Shown in pieces: positions 25,309-34,379 of a stretch of 52,080 nucleotides of DNA. Position 1 is the stretch's first letter. Each line of letters opens with the position of its first letter. The stretch comes from Candidatus Yaniella excrementavium. GTDB taxonomy: Bacteria; Actinomycetota; Actinomycetes; Actinomycetales; Micrococcaceae. The notes below the pieces were generated by a model. The model saw nothing but the letters and a program-made list of their open reading frames with translations, was not told where the DNA came from and searched no databases. A program made the position numbers and the translations under genes. The stretch lies in assembly GCA_019115865.1 (NCBI GenBank), contig DXCT01000009.1, positions 1-52,080 on the forward strand, given 5' to 3'.

Positions 25309-26676
25309 TTAGGGGATCGCTGGTGATTCGCTCACAACCGGTTGTTCCTCAGCGAGGTCATCACCCGAAGTCTTGACTGGCCGAGCCAGCATCATGATCA
25401 GACCGGACAGCAAGATTCCGCCCACGGCAATCACGATCGTGGCATTGGTGAGACCGAAGTTCGCTGTGACCAGGGCGGTGAGAATAAATCCACCGACGAC
25501 GGCCCCGGGCTGACTCATCGAGACAATGAAGGCAGAACCGGTACCGCGGCATTCGGGTTGGAAGCATTCGGCCTGAAAATACATGATGGCCGCATAGGGG
25601 CCAAGCAGGAAGAACAGGCCGATCATGTACATCGGCAGCACAAAACCTGGGGTGCTTGGGCCCAGCATCATGGTGGTGAACGCTATGCCGGCAATGATCC
25701 AGCCGCCCACGATCACGTTCTTACGGCCCAGTTTGTCGCCCAACCATCCGTGAGTGATGTAGCCAAGTGCACCAACCACGTTGGCGACGATAATCATCAG
25801 CAACGCGCTCGAGGCTTCGACGCCTTTGCCGCTCTCCAGCACGGTAGTGCCCAGGACCGAGAAGGTCTGAATACCCATCCAGTTGAGTACCCATACGACA
25901 CACAGCACAATGGTGTTGCGGCGGTGTACGGAGTTAAAAATCTGGCGCAGTGGGGCTTGGGTCGACAGTTTCAGACCGGTTTCGGCTGAAATTTTCTGGG
26001 CACCGGCCAGATCGCCAGCTTTCTGCAGGGCCTTCATCTGCTTCATGGCCACAAACTGCGGGGTTTCTTTGAGGAACACGAAGATGAGCCCGAAGACCAC
26101 AGCGGCCGGGATGATCGAGATCAAAAAGGCCATCCGCCAGCTGTCCGGGCCGAACCACATGGTCACCAACGTGACGAAACCTGCGGCCAACAGAGCGCCA
26201 ACGGGCCAACCGGTCTGAACAAACGCATAGATCAGTCCCTGATTCTTTTTGACCTTCTTATCTTCCGACAGTGCGTAGACCTCGTTGAGGTAGGTCGCAT
26301 TGACGGACTGTTCTGCCAGGGCTACACCGGAAAGCGCGCGGATACCTACGAGGCTTGCACCTCCCACGGCCAGGGCGCTGGCACCGCCCGCGGCAGCGGA
26401 ACCGCCAACCGAGGCCATCATGCCTTTGCGTCGTCCAAGTCGGTCAATGAGTGGCCCGAACAAAATAATGACGAGGAAGACTCCCACGCTGACCAAAGTG
26501 GACACGAACAGTGCTTGGCTGTTGTCCCAACCGAAACTTTCTTCAATGCGGGGCAATAAGGTGCCGAACAAAATGTAGTCGTAGACCGCAATGACCCAGG
26601 CCAGAAAAGCGATGAGGGTGACGATTCGAGTTTCTTTGAGACTTATTTTCCGGAATGCATAACTTTGGTTAGCCAT
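25309..26676 (-). CDS. MFS transporter (sugar/aromatic-acid:H+ symporter type)
   Basis: 455 residues with 12 predicted membrane helices and the MFS loop signature GPLIDRLGRRKGMM between helices 2 and 3; a related loop WLGDKLGRKNVIVGG lies between helices 8 and 9. The central loop (about residues 205-245) is long and charged, and the C-terminus is an acidic tail. AGGAG lies close before ATG 26676. It sits downstream of the fused HyuAB gene and could import N-methylhydantoin, creatinine or a related ureide (inference from position). A strong hairpin with a T-run separates it from that gene, so it may have a separate or reduced transcript. Confidence 0.85.
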   Translation of the reverse strand: MANQSYAFRKISLKETRIVTLIAFLAWVIAVYDYILFGTLLPRIEESFGWDNSQALFVSTLVSVGVFLVIILFGPLIDRLGRRKGMMASVGGSAAAGGASALAVGGASLVGIRALSGVALAEQSVNATYLNEVYALSEDKKVKKNQGLIYAFVQTGWPVGALLAAGFVTLVTMWFGPDSWRMAFLISIIPAAVVFGLIFVFLKETPQFVAMKQMKALQKAGDLAGAQKISAETGLKLSTQAPLRQIFNSVHRRNTIVLCVVWVLNWMGIQTFSVLGTTVLESGKGVEASSALLMIIVANVVGALGYITHGWLGDKLGRKNVIVGGWIIAGIAFTTMMLGPSTPGFVLPMYMIGLFFLLGPYAAIMYFQAECFQPECRGTGSAFIVSMSQPGAVVGGFILTALVTANFGLTNATIVIAVGGILLSGLIMMLARPVKTSGDDLAEEQPVVSESPAIP

Positions 26677-26738
26677 GATGGCTCCTAAGAACAGGTGTTT
26701 GAGCTATGAAAGTGATGTCACGGTTTGGGGAGAAAAAC

Positions 26739-26781
26739 TCACCCGTGGCAAGGAAGTGGCCTCCCACCTTGCCACGGGTGA
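26739..26781 (-). terminator. 15-bp perfect hairpin with T-run inside the hydantoin cluster
   Basis: TCACCCGTGGCAAGG (26739-26753) and CCTTGCCACGGGTGA (26767-26781) pair around a 13-base loop. On the minus strand the stem is followed by GTTTTTCT, so this is an intrinsic terminator or attenuator between the HyuAB-type gene and the transporter. Confidence 0.8.
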
Positions 26782-26811
26782 ATGTGTGCGATATTCAGTT
26801 ATCTTGCGGAT

Positions 26812-29800
26812 TTATGCGTTAGCTGATGCGGTGACGACACCGGCACGCAGGTCGGCGGTAGCCTTCTCGTCCACCTGCAGTTTGCCGTCGCGTTCGACCA
26901 GTGCGACCTTGTAGTCGTCGAAAGCGGCCTGCTTGGTAGTGAACCCGTCAAGGACGTCTTCGAGTACTTTGTAGGCATCGCGCTTCGATGGTTCGCCGAA
27001 GCCACCACCGGATGGGACAGTGATCTGGATCGAGTCGCCGGCATCCAGGGTGCGACCGGTGACTTTGGACGGCCACGCCTCTTCACCCTCGCGGCCCGGG
27101 TTTTTCACAATCGACGCGTTCAGTCCGTCGTGTCCACCGAAGGCTCCCCACGGCAGATCGGATTCATGACGTTCGCCTTCACATGTGATCATAGTGTCCG
27201 TCAGGAAGGTGTTTTCACGAACGATGCCGATGCCTCCTCGGAACTCACCGGCTGCTGCAGGTTCATCGCGCAGTTCGTAGCGGTCGGTGCGCATTGGGAA
27301 GCGCCATTCGAGTTCTTCAATCGGGTTGTTGCGGGTGTTGGCGATCAGGTTGTCGGTCGAGTCCGGACCATCGGAAGTTTGGCGGCCACCGTAGGATCCT
27401 TCATTAACTTCCAGGTAGACCCAGTATTCACCCTGCGCTTCATCCCAACCGGAGTAGGACATGAAGTGGATGTGTGCCGAGTTTCCGGCTGTGACTTTCT
27501 CCGGAATGACCGGCGACAGGGCACGCAGCGCGAGGTCCACGGCACGCTGTACCTGTGAGAACCGCGAGAACGTGGCCGCCGGATACTTCGGATTGAAGAT
27601 CGTACCCTCGGGAGCAATCACCTTCAGCGGTTTCAGCATGCCCTCGTTCTGGGGTACGAAGACCGGGAAGGCAACTTCGTCGAGGAACATCATCCTGGTA
27701 ATGAACGTGAATGCCGAGACAGTTGTACCTTCAAACGCACAGTTATACGCGGTTGGGACCTGTTCAGATGATCCGGTGAGGTCGTAAGTAATCTCGTCGC
27801 CTTCGACTATGACTTTGACCACGATCGGCAGTTTCTTGCCGTAGTTGCGACCGTCGTCGTCAAGGTAGCCCATTTCCGTTTCGTAGACACCGTCCGGGAT
27901 TTTGGCGATTTCTTGGCGCAGCATGCGCTCGGAGTAATCGATCCATGCCTGACCGGAATCGCGTACCGCATCCAGTCCATAGCGTTCCACCAGGGACAGA
28001 TACCGGTTCGAGGCGAGTTCGGTTGCAGCAATCATGGCCTGGAAGTCACCCTGGTTGGAGGTTGGTGTGCGGGTGTTGTTCAGGATGTGTTTGATCAGCG
28101 ATTCTTGGCGCACGCCCTTTTCGTAAATTTTGACCGCACGGAACATCTGGCCTTCAGACTGGACGTCTTGAATATCGACCATAAGCCCGGAGTACGCGCC
28201 GCCGTTGTCGATCAGCTGACCGGAAGCTCCCGAGAAACCAACGAGTTGGCCATCGTGGAAGATCGGTTTAATAATCGCCACGTCCGGTGAGTGGGTGGCT
28301 CCCAGGTATGGGTCGTTGTGCAGGATGATGTCGCCTTCGTGAATATCATCGCCTAGCACCGAGATCACACCTTTGACGATCTTGGGCATCGAGCCCATGA
28401 ACATCGGGGTCGAGTCTGATTCGGCCAGCACATTGCCGTCGATGTCAAAGAGTCCGGCACCCAGATCTTCGGATTCGCGAATAATCGATGAGTACGCCAT
28501 GCGGAACAGGACCGAGGCCATCTCTTTAGCTGCTGAGTTCAGCGCGCCACCGATCACGCGCATCAAAATTGGGGTGGCCAGTTCTTCTGCGGTATCTTCA
28601 TTGGCTGGGCAGTCGATGACGATGTTGCCAACCTCGTCGATGCGGCCTTTGAACCGTGGTGGAACCACGACGGTTGCATCATACTGTTCGATAATCGCTG
28701 GGCCCTCAAAGGTCTGGCCGACCATGAGTTTCTCGCGGTCATAGAATGGTGTCGCATAAGTAACAGGTTTACCGACCTCATCGAAGGTCACGTCGCGGGT
28801 TTCGACGAGCGCCGCATCGAGTGAGCCTGCGCTTTCACCAACCACCACGGGCAGTTCGTTCATTTCAGCAGTAGCTTCAACGCGAATGTTGATCAACTCA
28901 ACTGACACGTGGCTAAAGCGGTGGCCGTATTCTTCCTCGTGGGCGGCGTGGAAGCGGCGTTCTGCTTCTGCCAACCAGGCATCATCAATATTGCCGTCTG
29001 GCACATCGAAGCGAACTTCATAGCCCTGACCTTCATACCTGGCATCGGCGAGACGCTGCAGTTTGCGACGACCCTGTTCGACCTTCTCGGTATCCAGCTG
29101 GCGGGTGGCCTTAGCTTCCAATTCCTCATAGGACTTCTGGAGTGCGGGTTTATCGGCTCCCGCGAGTGGGAAGCGAACGGTACTGACGAACTCGTAACGC
29201 TCGTCCGTAGCTAACAGCCCGAGGGCTGCAATAATGCCCGGGTTCGCAGGCACCAGAACAGTGGGCACCTGAAGTTCAGAGGCAATCTCACAGGCGAATA
29301 GACCACCAGCTCCCCCAGCAGCAACCAGAGTGAAGTCGCGAGGGTCATAGCCGCGGCGAACTGAGTTTTCTTCGATCGCCTGGGTCATACCGAAACGCAT
29401 GACTTGCAGTGCACCGAGTGCCGCTTCTTCGACCGACATCTCAAGCGTATCGGCGACTTTCTGCATGGCCGCTTCGGACAGATCCGGACGCAAATCGATA
29501 CCAGAACCGGCCAGCATACGCTCTGGCCGCATACGGCCCAGAAGCAGTTGGGCGTCGGTTGCAGTCGGTTCGGTACCGCCACGGTTATAACAGACCGGGC
29601 CTGGATCGGCACCGGCCGACTGTGGTCCAACACGATAGACCCCGCCAGCATCAACATAGGCAATGGATCCACCACCGGCACCGATCGTGTCAATATCTAC
29701 CATCGGGATCATCGCCTGGTAGTCGCCGATCTTGGTGTCCAACAGGTGACGCATACGCAGCTCGCCCTGATACGACACCCCGATGTCAGCAGACGTACCG

Positions 29801-30675
29801 CCAATGTCCAGGGTCACGGTGTTGTCGTAACCGGATTTCTTACCGGCCCACATACCTCCGATCAGCCCCCCGACTGGCCCGGACATCATGAGTGAAACAG
29901 GGATCTTGGCCGCTTCATCAACCGGAACCATACCGCCCGACGACTGCATCAACAGGATTTCACGGCCATAACCTAGTGCTTCAATTTCGGACTGCAAACG
30001 GCGCACGTAGCGTGAAACGCGCGGTCCGACGTAAGCATTAAGGGCAGTAGTCGAAAAGCGTTCGTATTCGCGGTACAGCGGAACGATCTCGCTGGACAAC
30101 GAGAGATACGCCTCGGGGAATTCCTCCTTGACGATCTCTCCTACCCGCTCTTCGTGAGCAGGGTTTAGGTACGAGTGCAACAGGCACACTGCGATGGCTT
30201 CTACCCCGGCAGCCTTGAGCTCCCGTACCCGAGCACGCACTTCGTCTTCATCCAGTCCACGCAATACATCACCGTGGGGGGCGGTAATGCGTTCGTTGAT
30301 CGTCAGCCGATGTCGGCGCTTGACCAGGGGCTGGGTCTGCCACGGCAGGTCCTGCTGCAACGAGAAGTTATATGGTTTCTTGTGACGCGCAATATGCAGG
30401 ATGTCGCGAAAACCTTCGGTCGTGATCATGCCGACCTCGGCACCCCTGTGGGTCAGCGCGGTGTTCGTTGCAACCGTGGTTCCGTGGACCACTTGGTCTA
30501 CTTCCGACAATTTGATATTGGCTTTTTTACTCAGGCGTTTCAACCCATCGATGACTGCAATCGAGGGGTCTTCTGGGGTTGAAGGGACTTTCTCAACAGC
30601 GCCTTCGTGAGTCTGATCGTCAACGTAGTACAAATCCGTAAAAGTGCCGCCAACGTCTACGCCAATGCGTTTCAT
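26812..30675 (-). CDS. Fused HyuA-HyuB ATP-dependent hydantoinase / 5-oxoprolinase family protein
   Basis: 1287 residues. HyuA part (about 1-695): KRIGVDVGGTFTD at the N-terminus, VVHGTTVATNTALTHRGA, LTLDIGGTSADIGV-type motif (here TLDIGGTSADIGVSYQ), PGPVCYNRGG. HyuB part (about 705-1270): LGAGLFDIDGNVLAESDSTPMFMGSMP, GDIILHNDPYLGATHSPD, GGGFGEP near the end. Most bacteria encode these as two proteins; the fusion recalls eukaryotic 5-oxoprolinase. The next gene upstream is an N-carbamoylsarcosine amidase, so the likely reaction is ATP-driven opening of N-methylhydantoin to N-carbamoylsarcosine. GGAAGGA lies 9 bases before the ATG. 5-oxoproline remains an alternative substrate. Confidence 0.88.
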   Translation of the reverse strand: MKRIGVDVGGTFTDLYYVDDQTHEGAVEKVPSTPEDPSIAVIDGLKRLSKKANIKLSEVDQVVHGTTVATNTALTHRGAEVGMITTEGFRDILHIARHKKPYNFSLQQDLPWQTQPLVKRRHRLTINERITAPHGDVLRGLDEDEVRARVRELKAAGVEAIAVCLLHSYLNPAHEERVGEIVKEEFPEAYLSLSSEIVPLYREYERFSTTALNAYVGPRVSRYVRRLQSEIEALGYGREILLMQSSGGMVPVDEAAKIPVSLMMSGPVGGLIGGMWAGKKSGYDNTVTLDIGGTSADIGVSYQGELRMRHLLDTKIGDYQAMIPMVDIDTIGAGGGSIAYVDAGGVYRVGPQSAGADPGPVCYNRGGTEPTATDAQLLLGRMRPERMLAGSGIDLRPDLSEAAMQKVADTLEMSVEEAALGALQVMRFGMTQAIEENSVRRGYDPRDFTLVAAGGAGGLFACEIASELQVPTVLVPANPGIIAALGLLATDERYEFVSTVRFPLAGADKPALQKSYEELEAKATRQLDTEKVEQGRRKLQRLADARYEGQGYEVRFDVPDGNIDDAWLAEAERRFHAAHEEEYGHRFSHVSVELINIRVEATAEMNELPVVVGESAGSLDAALVETRDVTFDEVGKPVTYATPFYDREKLMVGQTFEGPAIIEQYDATVVVPPRFKGRIDEVGNIVIDCPANEDTAEELATPILMRVIGGALNSAAKEMASVLFRMAYSSIIRESEDLGAGLFDIDGNVLAESDSTPMFMGSMPKIVKGVISVLGDDIHEGDIILHNDPYLGATHSPDVAIIKPIFHDGQLVGFSGASGQLIDNGGAYSGLMVDIQDVQSEGQMFRAVKIYEKGVRQESLIKHILNNTRTPTSNQGDFQAMIAATELASNRYLSLVERYGLDAVRDSGQAWIDYSERMLRQEIAKIPDGVYETEMGYLDDDGRNYGKKLPIVVKVIVEGDEITYDLTGSSEQVPTAYNCAFEGTTVSAFTFITRMMFLDEVAFPVFVPQNEGMLKPLKVIAPEGTIFNPKYPAATFSRFSQVQRAVDLALRALSPVIPEKVTAGNSAHIHFMSYSGWDEAQGEYWVYLEVNEGSYGGRQTSDGPDSTDNLIANTRNNPIEELEWRFPMRTDRYELRDEPAAAGEFRGGIGIVRENTFLTDTMITCEGERHESDLPWGAFGGHDGLNASIVKNPGREGEEAWPSKVTGRTLDAGDSIQITVPSGGGFGEPSKRDAYKVLEDVLDGFTTKQAAFDDYKVALVERDGKLQVDEKATADLRAGVVTASANA

Positions 30676-30735
30676 AATATTTCCTTCCAGGGAGATTCTG
30701 AGGCAAAGAGTGCTTATAATTTCGTGGTGCTGGTA

Positions 30736-31527
30736 TTAGACTGCGAACTCGGCATCGGCCGGACGATGTTCTACTACCTGGGTTGTCGGAGTTGGAACGG
30801 TATCTTCGAAGTTCGGAAGATGGCCGAGGTAGTCCACAACAGTCGAGAGGTTTTCGACGTCACCGAACTTGTTGTCGATATCGAAGAGGTTCCAGGCCAC
30901 GGTGCCGGCAACCCGGTCACCGACTGCTTCTTTGACGACGATCGGACGGAAGCCTTCAGCCATCGCATCTTCAACGGTGTTGCGGACACACGCCGATGCG
31001 GTCACTCCGGTGACGATAAGCGTATCGATGCGGTTGGCGGTCAGAAACTGGTTAAGGTAGGTGCCTGGGAACGCTGAGGCGCGCTTCTTCGTAATCACCA
31101 ATTCGCCTGGTTGTGGAGCGATACGCTCGTCGATATCGGCAGCACCGGTTGATGGGTCAAGGGTTTCCAATGGAATCTTCTGGGACCACAGGCCCATATC
31201 CGAGGGTAAGGATGCATCCAGCACCTCGTAGGCGGTGGTAATGAAGATGACCGGCACGCCCTTGGCACGTGCCGCTGAATTCAAGTTTTGGCAGGCTGGA
31301 ATAATCGTATCCATATTGCGGCAGGTGAACGCGTGATCTGGTTGGGTCCAGGCATTCGCCATGTCAATGTGAATAACAGCCGGACGACTACCGAAACCTA
31401 CGCGTCGTTTAAAACCGCGACGTTCCATTTCTGCAGCACCCTGACCGAAGACTTTATCCAGCATCTCTTCAAGCTGACGTTCGGTGTCTTTGTAGTTCTC
31501 ATCGGATGCGTAGATTTTATCGATCAT
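30736..31527 (-). CDS. N-carbamoylsarcosine amidohydrolase (isochorismatase-fold)
   Basis: 263 residues; the Arthrobacter enzyme is 264. The catalytic triad of the cysteine-hydrolase fold can be placed at Asp55 (VIHIDMANAW), Lys148 (VITKKRASAF) and Cys180 (GVTASACVRNTVEDA), nearly the spacing known for that enzyme (51, 144, 177). It hydrolyses N-carbamoylsarcosine to sarcosine, CO2 and ammonia. It is the first gene of the run that continues with the HyuAB-type protein 60 bases later. Together they form the N-methylhydantoin branch of creatinine breakdown; creatinine deaminase and sarcosine oxidase are not in this window. Confidence 0.88.
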   Translation of the reverse strand: MIDKIYASDENYKDTERQLEEMLDKVFGQGAAEMERRGFKRRVGFGSRPAVIHIDMANAWTQPDHAFTCRNMDTIIPACQNLNSAARAKGVPVIFITTAYEVLDASLPSDMGLWSQKIPLETLDPSTGAADIDERIAPQPGELVITKKRASAFPGTYLNQFLTANRIDTLIVTGVTASACVRNTVEDAMAEGFRPIVVKEAVGDRVAGTVAWNLFDIDNKFGDVENLSTVVDYLGHLPNFEDTVPTPTTQVVEHRPADAEFAV

Positions 31528-31551
31528 TGTCGTTACCCCAATCGAAAGTTT

Positions 31552-31588
31552 GTGATATGCATCACTGTTAATGTTGATGCAGCATCAA
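31552..31588 (-). promoter_or_regulatory. Two palindromes upstream of the N-methylhydantoin operon
   Basis: GTGAT-ATGC-ATCAC (31552-31565) and TTGATGC-A-GCATCAA (31574-31588) share GATGC/GCATC half-sites, and their centres are about 22 bases apart, close to two helical turns. They lie 25-61 bases upstream of the amidase start. This is a good candidate for a two-site operator of a pathway regulator. Confidence 0.55.
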
Positions 31589-31943
31589 TCTAGTTGCTAC
31601 GAGAGCAAACGACAATGGTGAAAATATGTGCTGCAGAGCAAGTTTCCACTCGAGTTAATCGCTCCCAACCAGATTGCTGACGGCGCCGCGACCACCTACT
31701 GGCCAGGAGTGCGACCAATCATCGGCCTGATAAACACTGACTGCGCCGAGCTGACAGTAAGCCCTGACTAGGCCAATAGGCCTCGAGTCCCAGTGGTGTA
31801 CGACGCCGACACAATGCTTTTTCTGCTTGCGGAAAGTGCTCACACGCACGAGTCAAGAGATGGTTCAGTGCACCAACAATCAGGAACGATTCTCGTTGAA
31901 CAACCTCAATGTATGGGGTGCAGACATGTGCGACGCACACTGT
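31589..31943. other. Intergenic gap between operon start and HTH regulator
   Basis: About 355 bases with no recognised gene. A 47-codon frame (31628-31771, GTG start) reads as protein-like for part of its length but lacks a ribosome binding site. AGGCC-AATA-GGCCT near 31770 is a short inverted repeat. I see no tRNA or known RNA. Confidence 0.4.
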
Positions 31944-32702
31944 TTATAGCGGACAGGACGGACCGTCCCCGCTTGCACCTTCTTCGGCATGCCGCTGCGC
32001 TTCGAGGGCAAATTCGCCAAGTTTCGTATCGCTTCGATCCGCAGGAATACCCGGTACCGCCACATTTTCTTCGGAGACAAGCGGCTCTTGCTCATCCGCA
32101 CCCAGCACCAGCAGGCAACTGTGCGCAGAAGTAAACGGATGCAAACGCCGTAGCATCAGCGGGCCGTCCACCTGCTCCAACTGCTGACGCACCAGCTTTG
32201 CGTGCACGGAGCACACCACCGGTCGCTCGGACTCCAATAAGTCCTGATAGATACACGGCCGCACAGCGACCGTCAGATCATCACTATTGACCACCGGGTC
32301 CATACCGGCGTCTTCAAGATGTTCATACAACACATCGAGCTGGTGGGCCGCAGATTCCTCGAGTGCCTGGCCGTGATCACGATCCGGTGCGAGCCTACGC
32401 AACAACTCTCCGCGAGCACCTGCTTCTTCCGCACGCTCTTGGGCAGCTGGACTGTGGTCGCTTCGTTCAACCGGCCAATACCCCATCGGCGGGCGACCAC
32501 GACGGCCGGTATCCACCGGGGCGCTCACCACGAACCCTTCAGCCTCCAACACTCGCAGATGATCACGCGCGGTATTGATATGCACATCGGCTTCGGTGGC
32601 AAGATCCTTCAGTGCTTGTCCTGGATGCTGTTGGACAGCATGGAGAAGGCGTACCCGGGATTCCTCTGTGAGGCCCCGGAAATCTTTAACTCTGCGAGGC
32701 AT
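31944..32702 (-). CDS. ArsR/SufR-like winged-helix regulator with conserved-type Cys/His residues
   Basis: 252 residues from ATG 32702 (weak ribosome binding site; GTG 32708 possible). The winged HTH spans about residues 12-65: ESRVRLLHAVQQHPGQALKDLATEADVHINTARDHLRVLEAEGFV, followed by a wing R-R-G-R-P-P. The C-terminal half has Cys150 (VRPC), Cys164 and His167 (VVCSVHAKL), and Cys196 (AHSC). These lie in positions reminiscent of SufR-type regulators that bind an Fe-S cluster. It lies 0.4 kb upstream of the N-methylhydantoin genes and divergent from nhaC, so it could control either. Metal or cluster binding is inferred. Confidence 0.7.
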   Translation of the reverse strand: MPRRVKDFRGLTEESRVRLLHAVQQHPGQALKDLATEADVHINTARDHLRVLEAEGFVVSAPVDTGRRGRPPMGYWPVERSDHSPAAQERAEEAGARGELLRRLAPDRDHGQALEESAAHQLDVLYEHLEDAGMDPVVNSDDLTVAVRPCIYQDLLESERPVVCSVHAKLVRQQLEQVDGPLMLRRLHPFTSAHSCLLVLGADEQEPLVSEENVAVPGIPADRSDTKLGEFALEAQRHAEEGASGDGPSCPL

Positions 32703-32935
32703 AAGCACATCGTATCAAGTAGGCACGTCATGACGACCGCAACCCTGCAACCGACCAATGACCGCGACCCCTTCGCGGAACGGGCTGGCCGCAGAACATA
32801 GATTGTGCATTTTGGGACGTGAATCACGATACAGTTGAGCATTTTGCAAAAATTTATAGAAATCAGTTTGCGTTCACCAACCGGATTGCGGATTATGTGT
32901 TCTACATCTCAAACGATTCGCAGCTGAAGGATTCC

Positions 32936-34372
32936 ATGCAAGAACGCAAGCTCCCCTCCATCCCGATCGCGCTATTGCCGATCGCTGTCCTGGTCGTCAT
33001 GGCTCTGGTGTCGATCTCCTTCTGGGACATTGGCATGCTCATCCCGCTGATGACAGCAGTTACCATCGCACTCCTCGTTGGAAAAGGTCTCGGGTATTCC
33101 TGGAATGAACTCGAAACCTCACTCGCACAGGGCGTGAACCGAGCACTGCCTGCAGTGTTCATCCTCTTTTTGATTGGCACGATCATCGGCACGTGGATCG
33201 AAGGTGGACTGATTCCAACCATCATCTACTACGGCCTGCAACTCATCTCACCGCAGTTCTTCCTAGCATTGGCCTGCCTGGTACCAGCCGTAGTCTCACT
33301 GGTCTTGGGGAGTTCCCTGACCACCATCGCAACCGTTGGTATTGCGTTCATGGCCATTGGCGAAGGCATGGGCTTTCCTCCTGCCATTGTTGCTGGTGCC
33401 GTCATCTCCGGCGCGTTCTTTGGCGATAAACTCTCGCCGCTGTCCGATACCACCAACCTCGCAGCAGCCATGGGCGGGGTCAAACTCTTCTCACACATTC
33501 GTCACATGCTCTGGGACACCGTGCCAGCACTGGTCATCAGTGCCGCCATCTTCGGATTCATCGGCTCCTCAATGTCAGCCAACTCCAGCACAGATACCAG
33601 TGATCTCACTGCCCTGACGTCGGGCCTTAATGAGCAGTTCGCAATCCACCCGGCCCTCCTGATCGTGCCGGTCCTAGCACTGGGACTCATGTTCCTTAAG
33701 CTGCCAGCGCTACCCACCTTGCTCCTGGTGTCCCTACTGGGCGCCGCCAGCGCACTCTTGGTGCAGGGCAGCACGGTCACAGACATCCTGCAATCCATGA
33801 CCTCCGGGTATTCCTCAGCTACCGGAGTCGATTTCCTCGACAGTCTGCTCTCCCGAGGCGGTATCGAAGCAATCCTCAGTACCATCGCACTGGTCATCGT
33901 CGCCACCGCACTCGGCGGCGTCTTGGAAGCCACCGGCACCTTCAAAACCCTCATCGGCACACTCGTCAAACGCATCAAGCGCCCAGGATCCATGGTCGCA
34001 GGCTCGCTCGGCGCAGGGTTCGTTGTGGCATTTGCCAGCGGTGAGCAGTATGTCTCCGTCCTGCTACCAGCGCGCGCATTCCTGACTCCCTATCAGAAGA
34101 TGGGCCTGTCGCCACTGAATCTCACCCGCACAGCCGAAGCCACGGGTACGGTCGGGATCAACCTTGTCCCCTGGTCCGTCCCGGCTGTTTTTGCCTCCGG
34201 CGTCTTCGGCATGGCGGCAACAGAATTTATTCCGTTTATCTTCTTCGCCATCCTGGTACCGCTCATCAACCTCATCTATGCGTACACCGGTTTCACCATC
34301 AAACGCACCAGTCCGTCCGATGAAGTAGCCCAAGAAGCGCCTGAAAAAGAACTGACCGGTCAAGGAAAGTAA
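32936..34372 (+). CDS. nhaC: NhaC family Na+/H+ antiporter
   Basis: 478 residues from ATG 32936, chosen because AAGGA lies 5 bases upstream; the frame opens earlier at 32819 but the extra residues are not protein-like. About 11-12 membrane helices. The family pattern is clear: SLVLGSSLTTIATVGIAFMAIG, GAVISGAFFGDKLSPLSDTTNLAAA with charged and polar residues likely in the ion path, and SGEQYVSVLLPARAF. It exchanges Na+ (or an amino acid/Na+ pair in related proteins) for H+. The HisC-like gene follows by 7 bases, so they are co-transcribed. Confidence 0.88.
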   Translation: MQERKLPSIPIALLPIAVLVVMALVSISFWDIGMLIPLMTAVTIALLVGKGLGYSWNELETSLAQGVNRALPAVFILFLIGTIIGTWIEGGLIPTIIYYGLQLISPQFFLALACLVPAVVSLVLGSSLTTIATVGIAFMAIGEGMGFPPAIVAGAVISGAFFGDKLSPLSDTTNLAAAMGGVKLFSHIRHMLWDTVPALVISAAIFGFIGSSMSANSSTDTSDLTALTSGLNEQFAIHPALLIVPVLALGLMFLKLPALPTLLLVSLLGAASALLVQGSTVTDILQSMTSGYSSATGVDFLDSLLSRGGIEAILSTIALVIVATALGGVLEATGTFKTLIGTLVKRIKRPGSMVAGSLGAGFVVAFASGEQYVSVLLPARAFLTPYQKMGLSPLNLTRTAEATGTVGINLVPWSVPAVFASGVFGMAATEFIPFIFFAILVPLINLIYAYTGFTIKRTSPSDEVAQEAPEKELTGQGK

Positions 34373-34379
34373 GCACCCA

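Noticed and set aside
31628-31771. 47-codon frame upstream of the N-methylhydantoin operon
   Set aside because: No ribosome binding site and no family match; too short to support.
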